Assembly (NCBI GenBank): GCA_028865155.1
Contig: JAGWKW010000013.1
Location: 1 to 13,659 of the forward strand
Length of the DNA stretch: 13,659 nt
Direction: 5' to 3'
From: Alphaproteobacteria bacterium
GTDB lineage: Bacteria; Pseudomonadota; Alphaproteobacteria; UBA9219
In this document: in pieces, positions 1 to 6,491 of the stretch
Numbering within the stretch: the stretch's first letter is position 1
Layout: each line of letters opens with the position of its first letter
Program-made: the position numbers and the translations under genes
Notes under the pieces: generated by a model
Databases searched by the model: none
Told to the model about the DNA's origin: nothing
Seen by the model: only the letters and a program-made list of their open reading frames with translations

Positions 1-2807
1 ACCAGCATGACAACGCCGGTCTGCGAAGCAAGCCCCGCGAGGGCAATAAAACCGACGACGACCGCCACGCTGAAATTGAAGCCGAGCCAGTACATCAGCC
101 ACAACCCGCCGACGAGCGAGAACGGCAGGGACAAGAACACGATCAGTGTTTCAGTCATGCGCCTGAAATTGAGATAAAGCAGTGTGAAGATGATAAGCAG
201 CGTCAAAGGCACGATGGTTTCCAGCCTTGTCTTCGCCCGCTCCATATATTCGAACTGGCCGCTCCATTCGAGGTGAACGCCTTGCGGCAACATAACTTTT
301 TCTGCGGCCGCGCGCTTTGCATCGGCGACATAGCCGCCAAGGTCGCGGCCATGAATATCGACATAGATATAGCCAACCAGCTGGGCATTCTCGGTGCGGA
401 TAACCTGCGGCCCCGGCGATAGCGCAATATGCGCTACTTGCCCCAGAGGCACCATGCCACCGGAAGGGATCGGCACAAGGATGTTCTCGGCTATAACCTG
501 CGGATCGGAACGAAAATCGCGCGGATAGCGCACATTGACCGGATAACGCTCGTTGCCTTCGACCGTCGTCGTCACCGCCATGCCGCCAAGCGCCGTGGCG
601 ATCACGTTCTGCACGTCGCCAATGGTGAGGCCGTAGCGCGCAAGCGCATCACGGTCGGGGTCAATGTTAAGATAATAGCCGCCTGTTACGCGTTCGGCAT
701 AGACACTGGTCGTTCCCGGCACATCGTGAATGGCGGTTTCGATTTCTTTGCCGGCTTGTTCAATCTGGTCGAGATTCTTGCCGTAAACCTTGATGCCAAG
801 CGGCGTGCGAATGCCGGTCGAGAGCATGTCGTTGCGCCCGCGAATGGGTTGCGTCCATGCGTTGGTGACGCCGGGGAATTGCAGCGCCTTGTTCATGGCG
901 GCGATCAGTTTGTCTTGCGTCATGCCGGACGGCCATTGGCTCTGCGGCTTGAGGTTGACGACCGTCTCGTTCATCGAAAGCGGAGCCGGATCGGTCGCCG
1001 TATCCGCGCGCCCCGCCTTGCCGAAGACGGATTCCACTTCCGGGAAGGATTTGATGATGCGGTCTTGCATTTGCAGCAATTCGCCTGCCTTGGTGATCGA
1101 AATACCCGGCAAGGTCGTCGGCATATAAAGCAACGTGCCTTCCCGCAATTCGGGCATGAATTCCGAGCCGACATGCGTAGCCGGATAGATCGAGGCCGCC
1201 AGAACCAGCAAGGCGATAAGGATGGTCACTTTGCGGTATTCGAGAACCGTGGCGATGACAGGTCGGTAAAACCGGATCAGGGTGCGACTGACCGGATTGC
1301 TGCTTTCCGGCTTGATATGTCCGCGAATGAGCACTGTCATCAGCACCGGCACCAGCGTCACCGACAGAATGGCCGCCGACCCCATCGCAAAAGTGTTGGT
1401 AAGGGCCAGAGGCCGGAACAATCGCCCTTCCTGCGCTTCCAGCGTGAAAATCGGCAGCAACGAAACCGTGATGATAAGCAGGCTGAAAAACAGCGATGGC
1501 CCGACTTCGCAGGCGGCATCGATCAGGGTTTTTGCGCGGTCTTCGCCGGGCGTGGCGCGTTCCAGATGCTTGTGGGCGTTTTCGATCATCACAATGGCGG
1601 CGTCAACCATTGCGCCAATGGCAATGGCGATGCCGCCCAGGCTCATGATGTTGGAACCTATATCCAACCCATACATGATAATGAAGGCAAGCAGTACGCC
1701 GACCGGCAAGATGAAAATGGCGACCAACGCACTGCGCGCGTGCAACAAAAACAGGAAACACACGAAGGCGACGATAATACTTTCCTCGATCAGCGTATGG
1801 CGCAGATTGTGAATGGCGCTGTAGATCAGGCCAGAACGGTCATAAACGGCCTTGATTGTCACGCCCTTCGGCAATCCGGCTTGCAGTTGCTTGAGTTCGG
1901 CCTTGACGTTGTTGATGACGTCAAGCGCATTCTCGCCGAACCGTTGCAGAACGATGCCGCCGACCACCTCGCCTTCGCCGTTATATTCGGCCAAGCCGCG
2001 CCTTTGGTCGGGGCCGAGTTCGATGTGCGCCACGTCGCGCAACAAAACGGGCGTACCGTCCTTGCTGCGCAGCGCGATTTGCCCCAGATCGGACAGGTTG
2101 CGCAGATAGCCATGCCCCTGCACGAGATATTCGCGTTCCGACATCTCGACCACGCGCCCGCCAACGTCAATGTTGCTGCGGCGGATCGCGCGCACCACGG
2201 CGGAAAGCGGGATGCCATAGGCTTCGAGTTTTTGCGGATCGACGATGACCTGGTACTGCTTGACGAAGCCGCCGACGCCCGCGATTTCGGACACTCCCCC
2301 GGCATGGGCGAGGCCATAACGCAAATACCAATCCTGCAAGCTGCGCAGCTCGGCCAATGTCTTGTCTTTCGCCAGCAAAACATATTCGTAAACCCAGCCG
2401 ACACCCGTCGCGTCAGGCCCCAGAACCGGCGTGACGCCGGGCGGCAACTGGCCGCCGATGGAATTGAGATATTCCAGCACGCGGCTGCGTGCCCAATATA
2501 TATCGGTGCCGTCCTTGAAGATGATATAGATGAAAGAATTGCCGAACATCGAAAGCCCGCGCACCGTCACCGCCCCCGGCACGTCCAGAAGCGCGCTGGT
2601 CAACGGATAGGTCACCTGATCCTCGACCACCTGCGGTGCCTGCCCCGGATAGGCGGTATGGACGATAACCTGCGTGTCGGAAAGATCGGGAATGGCGTCA
2701 AGCGCAACATGGGTGATGCTGTAAAGACCGGCGGCGATGATAAAAAGCGTCCCCAGCAGAACCAGAAAGCGGTTCTGCGCCGACCAACGGATGATGTGGG
2801 CAATCAT
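1..2807 (-). CDS. cusA: CusA-type Cu(I)/Ag(I) RND efflux pump (3' end outside window)
   Basis: Inner-membrane proton-driven transporter of the heavy-metal RND family. It forms a trimer that works with CusB and an outer-membrane channel to expel Cu(I)/Ag(I) from periplasm and cytoplasm. The frame holds 935 codons against about 1,047 in E. coli CusA, so roughly the last 110 residues lie beyond the left edge. The family signature GAMVDAAIVMIENAHK starts near residue 399, with the proton-relay Asp at D402. The metal-site methionines are all present: M562 (in LLYMPTTLPG), M612 (PLSM) and M661 (DMLSTGI). Their spacing of 50 and 49 residues equals that of E. coli M573/M623/M672, which favours Cu/Ag over Zn/Co/Ni substrates. 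The ATG overlaps the cusB stop as ATGA, so the two are probably translationally coupled. No frameshift was seen in the parts read. A 915-residue open frame on the opposite strand (429-3176) is a shadow. Confidence 0.95.
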   Translation of the reverse strand, partial: MIAHIIRWSAQNRFLVLLGTLFIIAAGLYSITHVALDAIPDLSDTQVIVHTAYPGQAPQVVEDQVTYPLTSALLDVPGAVTVRGLSMFGNSFIYIIFKDGTDIYWARSRVLEYLNSIGGQLPPGVTPVLGPDATGVGWVYEYVLLAKDKTLAELRSLQDWYLRYGLAHAGGVSEIAGVGGFVKQYQVIVDPQKLEAYGIPLSAVVRAIRRSNIDVGGRVVEMSEREYLVQGHGYLRNLSDLGQIALRSKDGTPVLLRDVAHIELGPDQRRGLAEYNGEGEVVGGIVLQRFGENALDVINNVKAELKQLQAGLPKGVTIKAVYDRSGLIYSAIHNLRHTLIEESIIVAFVCFLFLLHARSALVAIFILPVGVLLAFIIMYGLDIGSNIMSLGGIAIAIGAMVDAAIVMIENAHKHLERATPGEDRAKTLIDAACEVGPSLFFSLLIITVSLLPIFTLEAQEGRLFRPLALTNTFAMGSAAILSVTLVPVLMTVLIRGHIKPESSNPVSRTLIRFYRPVIATVLEYRKVTILIALLVLAASIYPATHVGSEFMPELREGTLLYMPTTLPGISITKAGELLQMQDRIIKSFPEVESVFGKAGRADTATDPAPLSMNETVVNLKPQSQWPSGMTQDKLIAAMNKALQFPGVTNAWTQPIRGRNDMLSTGIRTPLGIKVYGKNLDQIEQAGKEIETAIHDVPGTTSVYAERVTGGYYLNIDPDRDALARYGLTIGDVQNVIATALGGMAVTTTVEGNERYPVNVRYPRDFRSDPQVIAENILVPIPSGGMVPLGQVAHIALSPGPQVIRTENAQLVGYIYVDIHGRDLGGYVADAKRAAAEKVMLPQGVHLEWSGQFEYMERAKTRLETIVPLTLLIIFTLLYLNFRRMTETLIVFLSLPFSLVGGLWLMYWLGFNFSVAVVVGFIALAGLASQTGVVML

Positions 2808-4042
2808 TGTTTTTTCCCCGCTACGCCGAAGCCTTGCAGCGCCGCACGCAAATTGCTTTCCGAGTCGATCAGGAAATTGGCGGAGGTGACGACGCGGTCG
2901 CCTTCCTTGATTCCGTCAAGGATTTCGATGTTATCCCCCGCGCGCATGCCGGTCTTGACTTCCTGCGGCCGGAAGCGCCCGTCACCGAGCGCCAGCAACA
3001 CGACCTGCCGCTGGCCGCTGTTCAGCACTGCCGAAGCCGGAACCGTCAGTACGTTCTTTTCCGGCTCGCCCATGATGTTTGCATCAGCATACATATCGAG
3101 CCGTAAATCGCTGTTTGGATTCGGCAGAACAATGCGTACTTTTGCCGTGCGCGTTTGCTTGTTTATATCGGGATAAACAAAATCGACCTTGCCGTCGAAT
3201 GCCTCACCCGGATAGGCGGTAAAGGTGACTTTGACATTCTGCCCGACGGCGACACGCGCTAAGTCCTGTTCATAAACATCAGCCATGACCCATATGTCGG
3301 ACAAATCGGCCAAATTATAAAGCGTCATGCCCGGTACAAACCTCATGCCCTCAATAGCCATTTTTTGCAGAACGGTGCCGTCGGCGGGCGCGCGCAACGT
3401 GATGTGGTCATTGACGGTATGTTCGCGCTCGAGACGGGCGATTTCGTCTTCGGGAACGGCGAGGCTTTGCAATTTTTCTATCGTGCCGTTCGGCGTGTTT
3501 TTTGTTTTGTGCGAGAACGGGTACTCGGCCTCGATATGCGCCAGTTCGGGGCTGTAAAACACAAACAGCGGATCGCCCTTTTTCACCTGCATGCCGGTGG
3601 CATCCACATACATCTTCTCAATCCAGCCGCCGAAGCGCGGCGAAACCAAAGTCTGGCGCGTTTCGTCAATCTGAACCGTGCCGACGGCATGAACGGTTCG
3701 CGCCAGATCACGGCGCGACACAACGGCGGTTTGCACGCCGAGTTCCTGAATACGGTCAGGACTTAACTGCACCATATCCGGTGTTTCGCCGCTTGCATTG
3801 GCATAGACGGGCACGAAAGCCATGCCCATCGAATCTTTCCCCGGTTTGGGAGAAGTCGCCGCGCTCATCGGGTCACGGTAATAAAGGACTTTTTTCTCGC
3901 TCTTGCCTGCGGCGGGCTGCGTTTTTGTCATGGCGGTTATCGAAGACCCTGCCGACGGCGCGTAACGGCCAACACCATAGCCGATCGCCAAGATTGCCAA
4001 AGCGGCCACGATGACGAGAAAAATATTGCGCGTTGAAAACAT
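2804..4042 (-). CDS. cusB: CusB-type periplasmic adaptor of RND metal efflux system
   Basis: Membrane-fusion protein of 412 residues that links CusA to the outer-membrane channel and passes metal to the pump. Residues about 7-25 form the membrane anchor or signal. Residues about 51-81 are the heavy-metal-binding domain (YYRDPM ... PGKDSMGM ... FVPVYA). Its methionines M59, M72 and M74 correspond to the three Cu/Ag-binding methionines of the E. coli CusB N-terminus, with a two-residue shorter loop. Barrel-sandwich and beta-barrel sections follow (GGWIEKMYVDATGMQVKKGD; LRAPADGTVLQ). The alpha-hairpin is short, as in CusB. The start at 4042 is chosen because AGGGAG lies 7 bases upstream; a TTG 60 bases further out would put 20 polar residues before the anchor. 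It overlaps cusA by 4 bases. The start is the least certain point. Confidence 0.93.
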   Translation of the reverse strand: MFSTRNIFLVIVAALAILAIGYGVGRYAPSAGSSITAMTKTQPAAGKSEKKVLYYRDPMSAATSPKPGKDSMGMAFVPVYANASGETPDMVQLSPDRIQELGVQTAVVSRRDLARTVHAVGTVQIDETRQTLVSPRFGGWIEKMYVDATGMQVKKGDPLFVFYSPELAHIEAEYPFSHKTKNTPNGTIEKLQSLAVPEDEIARLEREHTVNDHITLRAPADGTVLQKMAIEGMRFVPGMTLYNLADLSDIWVMADVYEQDLARVAVGQNVKVTFTAYPGEAFDGKVDFVYPDINKQTRTAKVRIVLPNPNSDLRLDMYADANIMGEPEKNVLTVPASAVLNSGQRQVVLLALGDGRFRPQEVKTGMRAGDNIEILDGIKEGDRVVTSANFLIDSESNLRAALQGFGVAGKKQ

Positions 4043-4126
4043 GATTGCGCTCCCTATCCCCTGTTGAATAGCTTGCTTTTCAGCAAAGCTCTTCAGGCTC
4101 AAACAACGATAAGAAAGACGCGGACG

Positions 4127-4150
4127 AAAAACGCTGCGCCCTATGGCGCA
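4127..4150 (-). terminator. candidate rho-independent terminator or attenuator between the small exported gene and cusB
   Basis: Read on the minus strand, TGCGCC-ATAG-GGCGCA forms a perfect 6-bp GC-rich stem with a 4-base loop (4135-4150). It is followed after two bases by five T (4131-4127). It begins 31 bases past the stop of the 4181-4555 gene and ends 85 bases before cusB, so it would end or reduce transcription entering cusBA. The stem is short and the T run only five long, so strength is uncertain. Confidence 0.45.
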
Positions 4151-4180
4151 AGCATCGCGTCCGGCTGTAAGTTTGAGGGG

Positions 4181-4555
4181 TTAGGCCTTGGGGGGAGGAA
4201 GGTCGGGCGGCAAAGTCAGATTGACCGCGACCGTGTCCGTCAATCCATAAAACCGGATGGCGGCATATCGAACGGGAACGAAGGATTGCCTAAACGGCAA
4301 CACCGCCGTTTGCGCGGCGGTGCAACAGGCGTCGCATAGCGGGCAGTGAGCAGCATGATTTTTAGCAGGGGCCGCGCCGGGATCCATAGTCGATGTCTGG
4401 CCGGCAGGCGATGAGGCCACGCCCATATCCATAGACATACACTCCGTATTCATGGACGCCACAGCCATCGCGCCCACGGGCTGGCTGAAAGCCAACGCCA
4501 TGATGAGCGCAATCGACAGAAATCTGAAGAGAGAACGCTTGCTCATTGTCCACAT
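4181..4555 (-). CDS. small exported Met/Cys/His-rich protein, candidate periplasmic copper-binding protein
   Basis: A protein of 124 residues with a clear Sec signal: basic start MSKRSLFRF, hydrophobic core LSIALIMALAF, and likely cleavage after PVGA or AMA. The mature part has two clusters of soft-metal ligands: a Met stretch (SMNTECMSMDMG) and HAAHCPLCDACC. The C-terminus ends PPDLPPPKA. The HCPLC motif and Pro-rich end resemble the loosely defined DUF2946-type small exported proteins often seen near copper genes. That assignment is from memory of the family and is tentative. It precedes cusBA on the same strand, fitting a copper-handling role, but the experimental function is unknown. The start is ambiguous: ATG at 4555 (CGGGA 6 bases upstream) and ATG at 4546 both give a good signal peptide; ATG at 4591 has AGAGG only 2 bases away and would add an odd N-terminus. 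Confidence 0.72.
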   Translation of the reverse strand: MWTMSKRSLFRFLSIALIMALAFSQPVGAMAVASMNTECMSMDMGVASSPAGQTSTMDPGAAPAKNHAAHCPLCDACCTAAQTAVLPFRQSFVPVRYAAIRFYGLTDTVAVNLTLPPDLPPPKA

Positions 4556-4618
4556 AATAATCCCGATATGGCTTTTCTTACAAGAAATCATTTCCTCTTT
4601 ATTCACGACGGATTGGCT

Positions 4619-4798
4619 TTATTGCGGATCGGAGTCGGGCAAATCGAGCCTGCACCTCTTTTCGCGTCGCCACGCACGGGCGGCGGATTTTTCTTCCTCG
4701 CGGACGCGCTTGCGGGCGGCCTTGGCTGAAGCTTTTTGCCGGATACGCAGGACGGCAACGTTGACGCGGCGCTGGCTAATGTTTCCGCACAGGCGTTT
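4619..4798 (-). pseudogene. coding-like 3' fragment of an unidentified gene at the integrase break
   Basis: A frame of 59 codons follows an in-frame TGA at 4801-4799 and ends in TAA at 4621-4619. It has no ATG or GTG start. Codon third positions are mostly G or C, as in real genes here. The peptide is strongly charged (KASAKAARKRVREEEKSA, ending LDLPDSDPQ) and looks like a helical C-terminal tail. It overlaps the truncated end of the integrase in another frame, so it may be the surviving end of a gene fused there by a deletion. The compositional signal is weak, and chance cannot be excluded. The rest of the 4556-4775 interval shows no other gene. Confidence 0.25.
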
Positions 4799-5386
4799 TC
4801 AATGCCCCACGCAAATCCGCCACCGGATTGTGAACCGCCCTGCCCGTCGCAATCGCATACATGAAAATCTGGCCGCAGGTCTGCATCGTCCGTCGCGCCA
4901 AATCCAGCGCGCCGCGCTTTTCCAACACCCGCACGGCGGATAACACCCCCGGCGGCGTAATTTCGGCCACAGGGCGGTTGCCGAGACGTGGGAATATATC
5001 GGCCTCAAATCTCCTCAGAAGATTGGCTGCGTAATTTGATGTCCACTTGTTTTCACGGGTTTTGTGCCATTCACGGGTTATAGCCTCGAAAGTGTTTTCT
5101 CCTCGAAGAATAGCCTCTCTTTTGGCTGCCTGCTTGGCCTGCGAGGGGTCGATACCAGCCGCCACGCTTTTTCTGGCCTCCAAACGGCGGTCGCGAGCGT
5201 CGGAAAGGCTGACTTCGGGATCACACCCAAGGCAAGCAACCGTTCCTTGCCCGTAAACCTGTATTTAAGCCGCCAATATTTGCTGCCCGACGGCGTAACC
5301 ATCAGATACATGCCGTCGCCGTCGGCCGGTTTGTAAGGCTTCGACTTCGCTTTGGCGTTGCGGATTTTGACGTCTGTCAGCGGCAT
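4776..5386 (-). pseudogene. P4-type tyrosine integrase, frameshifted and missing its catalytic domain
   Basis: Remnant of a site-specific recombinase that inserted the neighbouring island. The first frame begins MPLTDVKIRNAKAKSKPYKP and carries the arm-binding (DUF4102-type) domain, with DGDGMYLMVTPSGSKYWRLKYR and LALGV. The homology then jumps frame at about 5220-5223: GTG ATC CCG AAG should read as V-x-PEVSLSDARDRRLEARK, which needs one extra base. So a single base has been lost. The second frame continues as VAAGIDPSQAK and the SAM-like core-binding domain (FEAITREWHKTRENKW ... GRAVHNPVADLRGAL) and stops at TAG 4778-4776. About 203 codons remain of roughly 400. None of the three frames beyond shows the catalytic R...HxxR...Y region. 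It is transcribed away from tRNA-Gly, the usual layout for this family. The frameshift alone could be a sequencing error; the missing half could not. Confidence 0.85.
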
Positions 5387-5445
5387 GGGGGTATATTTCA
5401 GCCGCTCAAATTTTATACCCCAAGTTGTACCCCCTATATACCCCC
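5387..5445 (-). repeat. GGGGTA repeat cluster upstream of the integrase, candidate arm-type binding sites
   Basis: On the minus strand three direct copies of GGGGTA occur: GGGGGTATA (5445-5437), GGGGGTACA (5434-5426) and GGGGTATAA (5421-5413). They are spaced 11 and 12 bases apart, about one helical turn. A fourth copy in inverted orientation (plus-strand GGGGGTA, 5387-5393) touches the integrase start codon. Similar GGGGGTA series lie just upstream of many P4-type integrase genes and are thought to be integrase arm sites and autoregulatory operators. The copies are seen; the role is inferred. The rest of the 5446-5551 spacer shows nothing clear. Confidence 0.5.
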
Positions 5446-5551
5446 AGATGTCAATCAACGGTTATGGATGTCGATGGATGCATAAATACGCTGAAAATGC
5501 TTATTTCATAGCTACAATGTAGATTTTAGCGGAAGTCTTTGGAAGAGAAGA

Positions 5552-5625
<74 letters not shown>

Positions 5626-5664
5626 ATATCGCGCGCAAACGCTATGGCCGCCGCGAAGCACCGG

Positions 5665-5706
5665 GTTATACCAATCCAAAGCCGTTCCGGGAAAGGTTTT
5701 TTTCGC
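5665..5706 (-). promoter_or_regulatory. candidate promoter of tRNA-Gly with A-tract element
   Basis: On the minus strand a -10-like TATAAC (5670-5665) sits 18 bases after a -35-like TTTCCC (5694-5689), itself preceded by a run of seven A (5703-5697) that could be an UP element. The predicted start near 5658 would leave a leader of about 33 bases before the tRNA. The -35 is far from TTGACA. The element GCGAAAAAAACCTTTCCCGG nearly matches one before the export operon at 10130-10111. Confidence 0.35.
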
Positions 5707-5725
5707 CTCGTTGCCCGCGCCTGCC

Positions 5726-6490
5726 CTAGCCGTGGGCGACGGCATTCAGGACTGTGCCGAGGATAGGCGCGCCGTCGAGCATATCCAGACAGGCCTTAAG
5801 CTCGGCTTCGCGCGTGACGCCGTCGCGCACGACGACAAGCGCCGTATCGACATGGGGCAAAAAGGCGATCGGATCGTCCTGCGCCAGAACCGGGGGCATG
5901 TCGTAGATCACAAGCCGGTCGGGGTAGCGGGTTTTCAGTTCCCGCGCCAGCGCGGCCATGCGCGGCGAGCCGAGGATTTCCGACGAGTTGTCGAGCGGCG
6001 CGCCGGCGGGCAAAACGCTGAGTCGCTCGAACGGCAGGCGGGCAAGGCAGCCGGCGATGGGAACCTCGTCGATCAGGCAGTCGGTCAGCCCGGCGCCGCG
6101 CGGCAAGCCGAGCAGTTCGTGGATCATCGGCTTGCGGAAATCCAGATCGACCAGGAGCACGGTCTGCTTGAGGTCGAGCGCGATGCTGAGCGCAAGGTTA
6201 AGAGCGATGGTCGTTTTGCCGTCGCCATAGCGCGGGCTGGTGACGGCCAGGGTCTTGAAGCCCGATTTGTTCATGGCCTGCAAAATCTGCGTGCGCAGGA
6301 TGCGGAAAATATCGGCTTCGGGCCTGCGGGGATGGTGCGCGACGATGCGATTCCTGTCCAGAATGTCTTCCGCGACATCGACCGTCGCGTGCAAAGCAGC
6401 CATGGCGTCGGCATAGCCTTGCGCCGAAGCGCCGTTTGGTGCGCCGCGCGCCTGGCGGGCTTTTTCCATCGCTTTTTCGAGCCTGTCCAT
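5726..6490 (-). CDS. BY-type kinase-like P-loop ATPase of the exopolysaccharide export locus
   Basis: Cytoplasmic P-loop ATPase of 254 residues from the CpsD/CapB/Wzc kinase-domain family, partner of the chain-length protein encoded just upstream. Walker A is SPRYGDGKTT (85-94), Walker A' is VLLVDLDFRKP (111-121), and Walker B is LVIYDMPP (193-200). The oligomerisation motif near residue 60 reads D-x2-R-x2-R instead of the usual E-x2-R-x2-R. There is no tyrosine cluster at the C-terminus (ends VLNAVAHG), so classical tail autophosphorylation looks impossible. This resembles the stand-alone kinases of XrtA-associated loci. ATG 6490 is chosen because AGAGG lies 9 bases upstream; ATG 6499 touches that same site with no spacer. 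It starts one base after the stop of the chain-length gene, so it is in the same operon. Biochemical kinase activity is not shown by sequence alone. Confidence 0.9.
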   Translation of the reverse strand: MDRLEKAMEKARQARGAPNGASAQGYADAMAALHATVDVAEDILDRNRIVAHHPRRPEADIFRILRTQILQAMNKSGFKTLAVTSPRYGDGKTTIALNLALSIALDLKQTVLLVDLDFRKPMIHELLGLPRGAGLTDCLIDEVPIAGCLARLPFERLSVLPAGAPLDNSSEILGSPRMAALARELKTRYPDRLVIYDMPPVLAQDDPIAFLPHVDTALVVVRDGVTREAELKACLDMLDGAPILGTVLNAVAHG

Positions 6491-6491
6491 G

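Noticed and set aside
429..3176. A 915-residue open frame on the plus strand opposite cusA and cusB
   Set aside because: Its product is Arg/His/Gln-rich with no recognisable domain, and the minus strand carries clear cusA and cusB in full homology. It is a by-product of GC-rich codon use.
4043..4102. Longer cusB start at a TTG codon (4102)
   Set aside because: Adds 20 polar residues before the membrane anchor, while ATG 4042 has AGGGAG at 7 bases.
5464..5480. Direct repeat ATGGATG-TCG-ATGGATG
   Set aside because: Only two copies of 7 bases; too short to separate from chance, though its 10-base period near the integrase was noted.
5512..5522. Small palindrome CTACAATGTAG between tRNA and integrase
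   Set aside because: Five-base arms, no T run and no other context; could be chance.
5682..5703. Terminator-like hairpin followed by seven T on the plus strand
   Set aside because: No plus-strand gene precedes it, the stem has a mismatch, and the same bases make better sense as the A-tract upstream of the tRNA promoter on the minus strand.
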